64,000 bases of DNA from Bos javanicus (taxonomy: Eukaryota; Chordata; Mammalia; Artiodactyla; Bovidae), in the NCBI RefSeq assembly GCF_032452875.1, contig NC_083868.1:97618537-97682536 (forward strand). The letters run 5' to 3'. Shown here in pieces: positions 11,396-21,432 of this stretch. Position 1 is the stretch's first letter; each line of letters begins with the position of its first letter. The position numbers and the translations under genes were made by a program. The notes below the pieces were generated by a model. The model did no database searches. It saw only the letters and a program-made list of their open reading frames with translations, and was not told the DNA's origin.

Positions 11396-11401
11396 TAAAA
11401 A

Positions 11402-11516
11402 AAAAATTTCTTTTTGCCACACTGCACTGCATGTGTGATCTTAGTTCCCTGACCAGGGATTGAACCCGTGTCCTCTGCATATGGAGTCTTAACCATTGAA
11501 CAATCAGAGAAGTCCC
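11402..11516 (-). mobile_element. CHR-type SINE
   Basis: Antisense copy with 'gatcttagttccctgacc', 'agggattgaaccc' and head 'aatcagagaagtccc'. It sits at the edge of the old L1. Confidence 0.87.
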
Positions 11517-11526
11517 TACTATCTTA

Positions 11527-11650
11527 CCTTTATTTTTATTTTTGCCTGTATCACACAGCTTGTGGGGTCTCAGTTTCCTGACCATTGATTGAACCTGAGC
11601 CATGGCAGTGAAAGCCTGGAATTATAACCACTAGGCCACCAGGGAACTTC
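11527..11650 (-). mobile_element. CHR-type SINE, second tandem copy
   Basis: Immediately follows the previous SINE in the same orientation: 'cacacagcttgtggggtc', 'ccatggcagtgaaagcc', 'cactaggccaccagggaac'. Sequence differences show a distinct subfamily, so it is an independent insertion rather than a duplication. Confidence 0.82.
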
Positions 11651-12339
11651 TTGACATATTTTTAGGCTACTCATTTACTTAATTACTGAGAGTGCATGAC
11701 TAACACAAGCAATAGTATTGGTTTGAAGCAGAATTGTCCAAACTGGTATAGTACCTCTAGGTAATCTACCTATTTTGCCTTCTCGTCTAAAGTTTCCATA
11801 ATAAATTTTTTCTGGATCACCACACACTTTGCTAATGTAGGGCATGAGTTTGGACCACAGTTTCAGACTTTGGGTAGCTGTGTAGATTTAATAATTCATT
11901 TCTCAAGTCTAGAAGTTTTCTAGAGTCCTTCTACTAAAATGAAGGACATGTATCTTTTTTGTCTTTTCCTCGTCCCTTTTCCCACCTTGCTTTCACTGCC
12001 AATCAGTTTTCACAAGGCAGAAGGTAACGATGATATGGAGAATGAGAGAAAGAAAGAGAGGGAAAGAGTGGAAAGAAAGAGAGAGACTAACCAAGAACAG
12101 AGTGCGTCTCTTTCTTGGACGGCTCTGACGTTCTAAGTTACAGGGACAAAGAACATCGGCGCAGAGGCTGGACAGGGAGACAATGATGCCATTCCTACAT
12201 CACACCTGACTCATGCATTCAGCTGCAGCCATGCACTGCAGGTGGGATAGACTGACCCTGGCCTCTTTCTGGAACGGTTCTAATCCCATCTCCCTTATCA
12301 TCATCGTGGTTCTAGGATGGTCCAGCTGATACAAGTCCC
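11651..12339. other. Unassigned, with purine-rich tract
   Basis: A GA-rich tract of GAGA/GAAAG units runs about 12040-12090. The 65-codon frame across it (11939-12136) is low-complexity and has no recognisable fold. No repeat family assigned. Confidence 0.4.
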
Positions 12340-12660
12340 GCGCTTCAGTTTAGTGGTTAAGTGAAGTAAGGGTCTCTTCCGATGGGAACGAAGAAGCAAG
12401 AAACTGATGTTGCTTCTCTTGGCAACAAAGAGGGAAGCCATTCTGAGGACAGAGTCAACACATAAAGAAAAGCAGAACCCAGAGACACACAGAGAGAAAG
12501 GTGGAGTCCTTAATGGACTGTACTGTACTGTACTTCTGGACTTTTCAAATACATGAGCTGATAAATCACCATATTGTTCAAGTCAGTTGGAGTCGAGGTT
12601 CTTGTTGCTTCTACTAAGATCAGTGTAATGATGCAGGAGGACTGGCATGACTGCAGTATG
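12340..12660 (+). mobile_element. Ancient interspersed repeat, family unresolved
   Basis: The blocks 'gccattctgaggacagag', 'agacacacagagagaaagg', 'ctggacttttcaaatacatg' and 'agctgataaat' occur in the order of a common old mammalian repeat that I recognise but cannot name. A related segment lies at 51640-52000. Confidence 0.35.
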
Positions 12661-13315
12661 ATTGCTATCTTGCCAAGTAATGGTACTGTGTTCCTGTTCT
12701 AGGTGGCTTCTGTCCTAGAAGGAAATGTTCTGCATGACATAGGAGGCCTGCCTCAGAGATCTCTGGGGCCTGTTCTTCTTGCACTGGGAACTCCCACAGC
12801 CTGGATGCCCAGTGATGAGGGCATTGCCCTTTCTAAAGACAGGACTTGCAACTTTCAGATACTATATTTGCAAGTAAATTTTCTCCTGTTAGGGATGTTT
12901 TGTAGCTACCACTACCATGAATGTGGCATGTGATTATTTATAGTATCAAACAGCAGAGGCACAGATGCTGGAATGCAGAGGCAGCCCAATCTTGACAAGA
13001 GACTTATGCTATTCAGGGATATAGGCCCAAAGACTAGGAAGTTGGAGCCAACTTCCTAAGAATGCTTAGACTGCTTATTCTAAGAGAAGAAAGAATCTTT
13101 TCTTCTATGTGTGTGTCTTGTGTGTTGATGTGTAGCTTTTCAATAATGAGATATACAGTAATGAAAACTTGAATTTTTCCATCTCCCAATTGCATTCCTT
13201 CTTTTTCTCAGAATAGGCTGTCTCTTTATTGGCTGGTTGTTTATTATAGAGAAGTTCCTATGAATAATGTTATATCCGAAGTCAGGATATCCATCTACTT
13301 TAATTTTTACCTAAG
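12661..13315. other. Unassigned sequence
   Basis: Contains a short TG-rich patch at 13105-13140. The 76-codon plus-strand frame 12703-12933 lacks any recognisable domain. Confidence 0.4.
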
Positions 13316-13327
13316 AGTTAATGTTTA

Positions 13328-13606
13328 GGACTTCCCTGGTGGTCCAGTGGTTAAAAGTCCACCTGCCAATGCAGGGGATACAGGTTCGATCCCTGGGCAG
13401 GGAAGATTCCACATGCCTCGAGGCCACTAAGCCAGTGTGCCATAACCACTGAGTCTTCCTGCTCTAGATCCAGTGCTATGCAACAAGAGAAGACACCACA
13501 GTGAGAAGCCCAAGCACTGCAACTAGAGAGCAGCCCCTGCTTGCTGCAAATAGAGAAAGTCCACACGCAGCAACAAATCCCAGCACAGGTGAAAAACAAA
13601 AACAGA
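13328..13606 (+). mobile_element. Long CHR SINE (CHRL-type), full length
   Basis: tRNA-like head at 13328-13400, then the long body 'gccagtgtgccataacc', 'caacaagagaagacacc', 'agcagcccctgcttgctg' and an A-rich tail. Perfect 12-bp duplications 'agttaatgttta' lie at 13316-13327 and 13607-13618, fixing both ends. Confidence 0.93.
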
Positions 13607-13618
13607 AGTTAATGTTTA

Positions 13619-13974
13619 AAAAGAGTTAATACATGCTGTTGGATGATTGTCTAATGTGCTATTTCTGTGTGGAACAAATCTTCCTTTGGCATTCATCACA
13701 ACAACCTGAGTCTAGAGAACAGCACTGTTGATGATACTGCTTCTGAATTGTTGACTTTCAAGTCAACACATCTTCCCTTCTGCATCAGACAGGATGGTGT
13801 TCCAGAAAAATTGTTCTTACCTGTTCAAGTGTAATTTTCTCTGCTAGCACAAGATATGGAATTAAAACAGAGTTATATGAAGGGCAAAGGAGAAGACTAG
13901 AGGGGATGGCTGTTTCTTTTTTTAAATTTAAAAAGCTATTGTTATGGAAAAAACCCAATTGAAATTTCTGGTCA
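13619..13974. other. Unassigned sequence
   Basis: No gene or repeat recognised. Confidence 0.4.
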
Positions 13975-14260
13975 ACCCAATAAAAATAGGGTTGGCATAT
14001 GATCCTATAATCCCTCTCCTAGGCATATGATCTGGGGAAAACTATAATTTGAAAAGATACATGCACTCCCATGTTCACTGAAGCACTATTTACAATAACC
14101 AAACAGGGAAGCAAACTAAATGTCTGTTGACAGATGAATGAATAAAGATTATGTGGTATATTTATACAATGGTCTATTACTCAGCCATAAAGAAAGATGA
14201 AATAATGCTTTTTGCAGCAACATGGATGGACCTCAAAGTTATCATAGTAAGTAGAGGGAA
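13975..14260 (+). mobile_element. L1 3' fragment, sense
   Basis: Contains 'aagatacatgcactccca', 'gaagcactatttacaata', 'ctcagccataaagaaag' and 'gcaacatggatggacctc', the ORF2-end/3'UTR boundary of L1. It breaks off at about 14260 before the 3' terminus. Confidence 0.8.
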
Positions 14261-14464
14261 TGGTTTGAATTTACCAGTTCTCTCTGCTTTTCTCCTCTCC
14301 TGTCTTCTTTCTTGCCTTTCCCCACTTACTTGGTTGTTTGGTCTTTGTCTTAGAGATTCAAATGCTGATTTTTTAATAGGGCACAAAGACTCAGCTATAT
14401 TATTTTGAATTTCACACTATTTATGCTAATATTTCTTGAAGGTGTTTTGCAGGTATTTGCTTAT

Positions 14465-15010
14465 TTTTTGCATCTGTTTATTCATGTATTCATTAATCCA
14501 ATAAATATTTATTGAGTATCTGCTACGTGTCATCATCATGCTGGGTGCTAGGAATGCCAGGCACTGGGTGACCAAACCTCAGGGTCCCAGGCAGTAAACT
14601 AGGGAAGACAGACAGTGACAAATAAACTAATAAATACATAATTACAGAGTGTAAAGAAAATGAACAGGGGATTATGCTAGAGAATAATGAGTAGGGGAGA
14701 AGGACTTAGGTAGTAGATGGAGGAGGAGAGGACTGCATATTTTCAGATGATATTTTGTAGATAGGTCTGTGATAGGGATTTTATGACAAGCATATGAGAG
14801 AAGGGAAGGGAGAATTGGTCATGATTCTTAGGTTTCTGCCTGAGCAAGTGGGATGAATGTAGATGAGATTTAATAATATGAGGAAGAATAGGTTTCGTAG
14901 GAATGTCAATGATTCAGTGTTTTTATGTTGAGTGAGATGTGAAACATCCAAGTGAAAATAATTAGACAGTTGTCATTAGTTTTAGTTTGTGTATAGGACA
15001 GGCCCTGCTT
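14465..15010 (-). mobile_element. L2 LINE 3' portion, antisense
   Basis: Begins with the reverse complement of the L2 3' end ('aatccaataaatatttatt', 'gctgggtgctaggaatgcc') and continues with 'gacagacagtgacaaataa' and, at 14820-14970, 'cctgagcaagtggga' and 'gaaacatccaagtg'. The latter are antisense to L2 reverse transcriptase coding sequence. Highly diverged. Confidence 0.6.
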
Positions 15011-15035
15011 GTTTCCACCAACCAGTGTAATTATT

Positions 15036-15218
15036 TTTTAATTAATTAATTTATTTTAATTGGAGGCTAATTACTTTACAATATTGTGCTGGTTTTCACC
15101 ATACATCAAAAATTATGGAATGCTTCATGAATTTGCATGTCATCCTTGTGCTGGGGCCATGCTGATCTTCTCTGTAACGTTCCAATTGTGGTATATGTGG
15201 TGCTGAAGCGAGTACCAT
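15036..15218 (-). mobile_element. U6/L1 chimeric retrocopy
   Basis: On the minus strand a full-length U6 snRNA copy (15215 to 15108) passes directly into the last ~55 nt of a ruminant L1 3'UTR (15107 to about 15050) and then an A/T-rich tail (to 15036). A 14-bp duplication with one mismatch encloses both parts: 'ccagtgtaattatt' at 15022-15035 and 'ccagtgtagttatt' at 15219-15232. One integration event therefore delivered both, the known outcome of template switching by L1 reverse transcriptase. Confidence 0.87.
15108..15215 (-). pseudogene. RNU6: U6 spliceosomal snRNA pseudogene
   Basis: U6 snRNA pairs with U4 and U2 and forms the spliceosome catalytic core. The copy spans the whole RNA, from GTACTCGCTTC at the 5' end to CCATAATTTTT at the 3' end. 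About a dozen substitutions are present, several of them CG-to-CA/TG changes. The ACAGAGA box is intact, but the AGC triad region reads ATCAGC. It carries no linked proximal or distal promoter elements, because U6 promoters lie upstream of the transcribed region, and it is fused to L1. A transcribed gene is unlikely. Confidence 0.93.
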
Positions 15219-15232
15219 CCAGTGTAGTTATT

Positions 15233-15872
15233 AATGTTACCTTTCACTCTCAAAAGTTTTGGTTTATATAATATTTACACGGTCATCCCATGTATTGGTG
15301 AAAGTAGTTTCAATGGATTAGGGAAGTATGATATTGTAATTTAGAATTAGAAACCTATATTTAGTCTTCCTTCCTGTTCCTGCTCTTAAAATCCTTGGAA
15401 TTTCCTAAGTGGTAAGAATGACAAAGAAGTCTTGATATTCACAAGAAATTCCTTTCAGCCACACCTGAGCTTATGTTAATAAGTTGATCTTTGGAAAACA
15501 CCTAAAGTTGCTACAGAAATCAACCAGGTGATTTGGGGGTTGAAACTTTCAGTCCCACCACCCTTGACTCCTCTAGTCACAGCCTAGGTTATGTGCAAGC
15601 GTTCCTTCATTCTTCTCATACTCAAACAACACTTTGTTGAATACTTTAAAACAATTATTTTGTTAGTACAAGACTAATGGTTGTTGAATACTTTAAAATG
15701 ATTATTTGTACAAAAACTACTATTGTAACTACTACTATCTGGATTTTATATAGGATAAAATTGAGGGTGAGCAAGGTCTGTGATCTCCTCACTTAACTAA
15801 TGCTGCCTCTGTACTTCCAATATCACTATGCCCCACGTAATTTATTTAACTTTTCTCCTTTTGACTCTTTTC
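15233..15872. other. Unassigned, with short direct duplication
   Basis: 15634-15680 and 15681-15715 share 'ttgttgaatactttaaaa' and a related continuation, a 47-bp-spaced imperfect duplication. No gene recognised. Confidence 0.4.
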
Positions 15873-15986
15873 TTTTTTGGCTCTGCCGCACAGCATTTGA
15901 GATCTTAGTTATCAGCCCAGGGATGGGAACTGTGCACCTGCCGTGGAAGTGAGGAGTCTTGACCTCTGAACCACCAGGGAAGTCCC
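15873..15986 (-). mobile_element. CHR-type SINE
   Basis: Antisense: 'ttttttggctctgccgcac', 'gagatcttagttatc', 'ccgtggaagtgaggag', 'accaccagggaagtccc'. Confidence 0.87.
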
Positions 15987-16405
15987 AGGCTGGGCTACTA
16001 TGGCAGGTCTTTAAGCTCTTCCTGGCTAGAAATAACACCCAAAGGCACAGGGCTTCACAGAAGCAGCACACAGCAGAAAATAGATAAAAGCAAAAAGTTT
16101 ATGTTCTAGAATCAGAAATTCATCCACCCCACGTGCTTTATCTATTCTGCGATCTCCTGATAGTCGCTTCTCATTGCCTGGACTTAGGTATATTTATGCC
16201 TTTTTTGCTTCTGCTGGCCTCCTTGAACTTGACTATATGTTGTCAATTTGACCTCTGCTTCAATTTGACCCCTCTGTCTAGACTCCCACCTAGATCTGGC
16301 CCCTCTTAAATAATCATCTCATCAATGCTATCCCCACTCCAGTTCAGTTATTTTTTATCTTAGCTTTAAACCATATGTGGAACATGAGTCATACATTCTG
16401 TTGAT
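15987..16405. other. Unassigned sequence
   Basis: Moderately T/C-rich. No gene or repeat recognised. Confidence 0.4.
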
Positions 16406-16530
16406 GGGAATTTCCTGGTGGTCCAGTGGTTAGGACTCTGAGTTCTTACTGTCAAGGGCACAGGTTTGATTCCTGGTCAAGGAAGATCCCATAAGCCATG
16501 TCTCATGGCCAAAATAAATAAAATAAATTT
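16406..16530 (+). mobile_element. CHR-type SINE
   Basis: 'ggaatttcctggtggtcc' head, 'caggtttgattcctggtc' B-box region, 'catggccaaaataaata' tail. Confidence 0.87.
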
Positions 16531-16672
16531 TGCTGTATTGATCATACATACAAATATTTTCTCTTCCCCATTGCTTCTACCCGTGAATTCCTTACAACAT
16601 CTGTAGCTTAAAAAAACACCAGTCACAGAACCCTCCTGGACTGTGTGTCTTTCATTAAATCGCATGTGTGCA

Positions 16673-16887
16673 TGCTAAGTCACTTCAGTCGTGTCTGACT
16701 CTTTGTGACCCCCTGGACTATAGTTCGCCAGTCTCTTCTGTTCATGGGGTTCTCCAGGCAAGAACACTGGAGTGGGTTGCCACGCCCTCCTCAAGGGGAT
16801 CTTTCCGACCCAGGGATCAAACCCATGTCTCTTATGTCTCCTGCATTGGCAGGCGGTTCTTTACCACTAGCACCACCTGGGAAGTTC
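16673..16887 (-). mobile_element. Bov-tA SINE
   Basis: Bov-A body at 16673-16790, then an antisense tRNA-like head ('gcattggcaggcggttc', 'caccacctgggaag'). Both modules are present. Confidence 0.88.
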
Positions 16888-17121
16888 CTTTTTTTTCTTT
16901 TTTCCCCTCCTGTGTGAGTCTTGAGACTGGACTTTTCTAGATTCTCTTTCAGCTGCCCAGTTATGAGTTAGCCAACTCCTCATTCTCCTTTCCTGTCTGT
17001 CTCCAGCACACTCCCTGCTCATCTTAAATAAACACTGACTCATCTTCTCTAGATTCTCAGTTGCATTCAGCCCAGCTTCTCTTTTCCTTACTTGATAATT
17101 GGCACACTTATACATTTCATA
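16888..17121. other. Unassigned spacer
   Basis: Short unassigned stretch; no feature seen. Confidence 0.4.
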
Positions 17122-17133
17122 CCTAGGAATTCT

Positions 17134-17309
17134 CAGTTCAGTTTAGTTCAGTCTGACTCTTTGTGACCCCATGGACTGCAGCACACACCAGGCTTCCCTG
17201 TCCATCATCAACTCCTGGAGCTTGCTCAAACTCATGTCTACCGAGTCAGTGATGCCATCCAATCATCTTTTCCTCGGTTGTCCCCTTCTCCTCCTGCCTT
17301 CAATCTTTC
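17134..17309 (-). mobile_element. BovB LINE, short 3' fragment with target duplication
   Basis: Only the last ~176 bp of BovB are present (terminal end plus the ORF2 extreme C-terminus region). Duplications 'cctaggaattct' (17122-17133) and 'cctaggaactct' (17310-17321) differ at one base. Severe 5' truncation is common for BovB. Confidence 0.9.
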
Positions 17310-17321
17310 CCTAGGAACTCT

Positions 17322-17572
17322 ACCTGTCTGGTATTCAAGTAAAGCAGGAAATTTTCAATCTGGTGCTATTCCGAAGCCATTCAAAGATTACAGAAATCTA
17401 CACATGAGAGAAAATGACATATAAATATAGCAGAGTTAATTACTTTACCAAGTTTCACAGTTGATGATGTCAGAGCCATATTGAATCCCAAGTCTATTTG
17501 TTCTAAAGCCTGGGCTGCTAATTACCATGCTTCTTATTTCTTACTTTCAAAAGTTAATAAAATTATATTTAT
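17322..17572. other. Unassigned spacer
   Basis: No gene or repeat recognised. Confidence 0.4.
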
Positions 17573-17708
17573 GTTGAAAGATAACTCTTAAAAAACTAAA
17601 CATACTTACCACATGTTCCTGCGATTACACTCCTAGACATTTATACCAGAGAAATGAAAGTTTATGTTTTTACAAAAACCAGTACATGTGTTCATAGCAG
17701 CTTTATTT

Positions 17709-18005
17709 ATTAATTTTTTTTTTTAAAAAAACCTTTTTATTTTGTATTGGGGTATAGCTGATTAAGTATTCTTGCTTGGGAAATCCCATAGACAGAGAAG
17801 CCTGGCAGACTGGATGGAGTCCATGAGGTTGCCAAAGAGCCGGACCGACTTAGCAACTAAACACAACAGCAAATCGCTGGTTAACAATGTTGTGATAGTT
17901 TCAGGTGAACAGGGAAAGAACTCAGCTATACATATACACGTATCCATTGTCCCCCAAACTCCCCCACCCCATCTGGCTGCCACATAACATTGAGCAGATT
18001 TGCAT
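17709..18005 (-). mobile_element. Ruminant L1 3'UTR insertion, middle layer of nest
   Basis: Antisense L1 tail ('attttgtattggggtatag', 'ttgtgatagtttcaggtg', 'ctgccacataacattgagc'). Perfect 16-bp duplications 'catagcagctttattt' lie at 17693-17708 and 18006-18021. It is interrupted by a Bov-A unit. Confidence 0.9.
17766..17875 (+). mobile_element. Bov-A unit (partial Bov-tA or Bov-A2), inner layer
   Basis: Begins mid-unit at 'tattcttgcttgggaaatcc' and ends 'acacaacagcaaatc'. Flanked by 'gctgattaa' (17757-17765) and 'gctggttaa' (17876-17884). Truncated at the 5' side. Confidence 0.85.
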
Positions 18006-18463
18006 CATAGCAGCTTTATTTTTGAGAGCCAAAACATTGGAAAAAAGCTAAAATATCCTCCACTGGGTGAATGATTAAACAAACTGTGGTACATCCATAC
18101 CATGGGATGTTACTCAGCAGTAAAAAGGAACCACCGATACTTGCAACAACTTGAATATATCTCTGACATTATTCTGAGTGGAAGAAGCCAGTAACACAAG
18201 GTCATAGAAATATGATCGCACTTATATGACCTTCTAAAAATGATAAAATTATAGAGGTAGAGATTTGTGGTTGCCAAAAATAGGGATGATGGAGGGAAGT
18301 AAGGGTAGATGTATCTGCAAGTGGGTAGCATGAAAGACATTTTTGTGAAATGGTTTCAAATCTTGATTACACTGATGGCTACACAAATCATATTTGATAA
18401 AATGACAAAGAATTATACATTACCAATATCAATTGCTTGGTTTTAATATTTTGCTATAGCTGT

Positions 18464-18818
18464 GTCAGATGGTCCCATTGGGGAGACTAGGTGAAGAGTG
18501 TATGGGAGCGCTGTGTAAGATGATCCCATCGGGGGAGACTAGGTGAAGAGTGTATGGGAGTTCTGCGTAAGATGGTCCCATCGGGGAGACTAGGTGAAGA
18601 GTGTATGGGAGCTCTGTGTAAGATGGTCCCATCGGGGAGACTAGGTGAAGAGTGTATGGGAGCTCTGCGTAAGATGGTCCCATCGGGGAGACTAGGTGAA
18701 GAGTGTATGGGAGTTCTGCGTAAGATGGTCCCATTGGGGAGACTAGGTGAAGAGTGTATGGGAGCTCTGTGTAAGATGGTCCCATCGGGGAGACTAGGTG
18801 AAGAGTGTATGGGAGCTC
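18464..18818. repeat. 51-bp minisatellite, about 7 copies
   Basis: The motif 'gggagactaggtgaagagtg' starts at 18481, 18533, 18584, 18635, 18686, 18737 and 18788: one step of 52, then five of 51. Units differ by a few substitutions (attgg/atcgg, gctct/ttctg). The unit resembles L1M 3'UTR, so the array grew within that element. Because 51 is a multiple of 3, both strands stay open for over 100 codons without being genes. Confidence 0.96.
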
Positions 18819-18899
18819 TCTGTACTGTGTTTGCAACTTCTTATGCATCTATAATTATTTCAAAATAGAAAGCTAAAAAAATAGCCGGATTGTCTTTCA

Positions 18900-19290
18900 T
18901 CTTCCTCCTGAGTCTCTCTTCTCCAATCCAGCTTGTAACTCAGCCAGAGACTAGGTAACATTAGACTCTTCTTTCTGTCCTCCCAGATCTAATCAGCCTT
19001 GAAGTTCTGTTGGTTCCACCCTGAGTGTGCATCTCTGTATTCTGACTGTCCTCCCACCCTCTCTGACTTTGCTTTGTGTCAGATCCTTTAGTCTGATCTT
19101 TTGCAATAACTCTTGGACCGGCCTCCTATCCCCTACCTATCTTTCTCAATGCTGGTGTCCTCTGTAATTTATGAATCAAATCCTGTTACTTCTCTGCCCA
19201 TGAACAGTTGGTAGTTCCCTGATGCCCATAGCTTCAAATCAACTCAGTGTGGCCAACAGGAGCCTTCAGTTCCTGTTCTCTGCTCCTCTT
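18900..19290 (+). mobile_element. L2 LINE fragment
   Basis: 'atctaatcagccttgaag', 'ctgttggttccaccctg', 'cttggaccggcctcctatc' and 'caaatcctgttacttctc' follow the order of L2 coding sequence beyond the reverse transcriptase motifs. Likely part of the same element as 19890-20100. Confidence 0.55.
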
Positions 19291-19889
19291 AGGAGCAATA
19301 AATCTGTGTATCCTGGAGGCTCTTCTCCGCTCTGTTTTTGGTAGATTAGTAGATGGTTGGTTTAGCAAGGCAGAGTTTGCATGCAGAAGAGGGTGATACC
19401 AACCTGTGGGCTTTGGAGGCCCTCCCTTTCCATCAAGGTTGCTTCTCTGTCCAGGGAGCATGCAGGGAGCAGAGACATTCCCTGTTCCCCAGAACATTAT
19501 GCAGTGACTCCTCTTTCTAGTGGTATGTTAGCTGTTGGGGAGGTGGACTTTCTATGCAGGGCCTAACCTCTGGGATAATGAGAGTCCAGGGGATTACAAC
19601 ACTACACCACTTCTCTGCTTATAATCTGTTCTTCTTATAACCTTTATATCTTCCCTGCATATAAGACACTATGCATATATGCCTGGGGCTCCCACATGAC
19701 AATTCCTCCCTAGATTCACCTGCTGGTGCCTGCTGAGCATGTGGCATGCCACAGTGACCTTCAGTTCTCAGAAAGTGTCCTCTCTGCTGGCTCATGTACT
19801 GTTCAATTTTCTATCACCTGCACCTTTCTGATTCCTACTGCGTCCACCAAGCAGAAACAGATCTGGTATTTTTCATGTTATTAATGCCT
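19291..19889. other. Unassigned, between L2 parts
   Basis: No repeat or coding signature recognised. It may be a separate old insertion splitting the L2. Confidence 0.35.
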
Positions 19890-20100
19890 AGTGCTTCTTC
19901 ATTCTTCTCTCAGGAAACTTCTAACAGTGTTTTGTAGACCCAGCTGTGAGTTGCTTCCTTCTTACCTCACCTGGACTTCAAGGCTCTTTGAAGGACAGGC
20001 AAGCCTGTCTTCCAGCTTTGTATTTCTGACGCTTGTGAGAGGCTTGCACTTGGCTGGTGCTCAGTACACATTTGTTAAATGAACAAATAAATTGTGACTT
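19890..20100 (+). mobile_element. L2 LINE 3' end
   Basis: 'acttcaaggctctttgaag', 'gctggtgctcagtacac' and 'tttgttaaatgaacaaat' match the conserved L2 3' terminus. Confidence 0.68.
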
Positions 20101-20693
20101 GAATGAGGGCCCCTCAAAAGCAGTAAAGGCTCTACCAATATTAAACATGATGAAAATACCTTAAAGAATCCAGCAAAGTAAACCATAATGGTTGGAACCA
20201 GAAAGGTTGGTAAAGCAAAATCAATTAATAGTTTTTACAAACGTTAAGTCCTCTACAGACATACACAACACACATATACATAGATATACATCATACACAG
20301 TGGATGGTGTGTAGTCAACTTTCATACTTGGATTAACACACTGCAAAGAGTAAAGGTCTCTTTTCCTTTCATTTATTGGGGCTTGCTTGGCACCATCCAC
20401 GTATCACCCTTCACATCCACTCCTCTTCAGCGGGAGATAGCTGACATAGGCCATCGCATAGTGCTCAGCTGTTGACAGTTAAATAAATACTTTTTAAAGG
20501 GAAAAATACTTTCTTAGGTACAAAAACAACTGAATTTCCGCTACCAGATCATTTCCTCCAACTTGTCACCAGGAAAACGACAGGTCATTCTTCATGTTGA
20601 TGGACCTGGAGGCACAGAGCTCTATCTCCTCTTACCAGCAGGAGAGTTAAAATGTGTCTGGATTTCTTGACTCAGATGCACTGCTTTCCTGGT
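20101..20693. other. Unassigned sequence
   Basis: Includes a CA/TA-rich patch at 20260-20310. No gene seen. Confidence 0.4.
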
Positions 20694-20912
20694 AGGTTTT
20701 TTGTTTTTTGTTTTTCTTTTTCTTAAATTGGAGGATAATTGCTTTATAATGTTGTGCTAGTTTCTGCTGTACAACAAAGTGATCAGCTATATGCATACAT
20801 TCTACCCCCTCCCTCTTGGCCTCTCTCCCTTCCTATCATCCCAGCCCTCTAGGTCATCACAGAGCACAAGGCTGAGCTCCTTTGTGGTAGCTTTTTGCTC
20901 TAAAAGGGCTTT
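20694..20912 (-). mobile_element. Ruminant L1 3'UTR fragment
   Basis: T-rich start, then 'aattggaggataattgc', 'tgctgtacaacaaagtg' and 'ccctctaggtcatcacag'. A severely 5'-truncated antisense L1. Confidence 0.85.
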
Positions 20913-20928
20913 CTCTACATTTGAACTT

Positions 20929-21045
20929 GCATACTTAAGTCGTGTGCGACTCTTTGCCACCCTGTGGACTATAGCCTTCCAGGCTCCTCAGTCTGTGGGA
21001 TTCTCCAGGCAAGAATACTGGAGTGGGTTGCCATGCCCTCCTCCA
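20929..21045 (-). mobile_element. Single Bov-A unit with target duplication
   Basis: One antisense Bov-A unit ('gtcgtgtgcgactctttgcc' to 'ccatgccctcctcc') without a tRNA head. Flanks: 'acatttgaactt' (20917-20928) and 'acatttgagttt' (21046-21057). Confidence 0.87.
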
Positions 21046-21218
21046 ACATTTGAGTTTAACTATGTACTGTTAGAGGCCCCCCAAAAGGCTGAATTGTTAA
21101 CTACCCCATTTTTCTGAAGAATATTTATAGCTAAATCTGAAGTTAAAACTGACTTTGTCTTATGCACTTCCAGTGGCTTTATGAGAAAACAAAGGAAATA
21201 AATTAATCTGTACCTTAA

Positions 21219-21432
21219 AACTTCCATGATAGGTCAGCAGGTAAACGATCTGCCTACAGTGCAGGAGACACAGAAGACGTGCATTTGATCCCTGGGTTGG
21301 TAGGATCTGCTGGAGGAGGAAATGGCAACCCATTTCAGTATTCTTGCCTGAAAAATCCCATGTATAGAGAATTTTGGTGGGCAACAGTCCAAAGGGTCCG
21401 AAAGAGTTGGACACAACTGAGAGTCTAAGAAC
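21219..21432 (+). mobile_element. Bov-tA SINE
   Basis: Diverged tRNA head ('ggtcagcaggtaaacgatc', 'catttgatccctgggttgg') followed by a Bov-A body ending 'gttggacacaactgagag'. Confidence 0.85.

Larger units (their letters stand above)
17573..18875 (+). mobile_element. Old L1 (L1M-type) 3' end, split by younger L1
   Basis: Outer element of a nest. 17573-17708 has 'attacactcctagacattt' and 'tcatagcagctttattt'. It resumes at 18022 with 'aacattggaaaaaagcta', 'catgggatgttactcagc', 'ataaaattatagagg' and ends at 18875 with 'atctataattatttcaaaa' and an A-run. A 51-bp minisatellite has expanded inside its 3'UTR. Confidence 0.82.

Noticed and set aside
12519..12540. 'gtactgtactgtac' palindromic repeat as a regulatory site
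   Set aside because: Only three short units inside an old repeat; no known binding function can be supported.
15108..15215. Functional U6 gene
   Set aside because: About a dozen substitutions, direct fusion to L1 and enclosure in a target duplication mark a retrocopy.
18464..18818. CRISPR-like array
   Set aside because: There are no unique spacers between repeats: the whole 51-bp unit is repeated head to tail, and the context is mammalian.
18465..18868. Open frames of 104 and 127 codons, repetitive protein on both strands
   Set aside because: They arise because the minisatellite period is 51 bp, a multiple of three. There is no start context, and the unit comes from L1 3'UTR.
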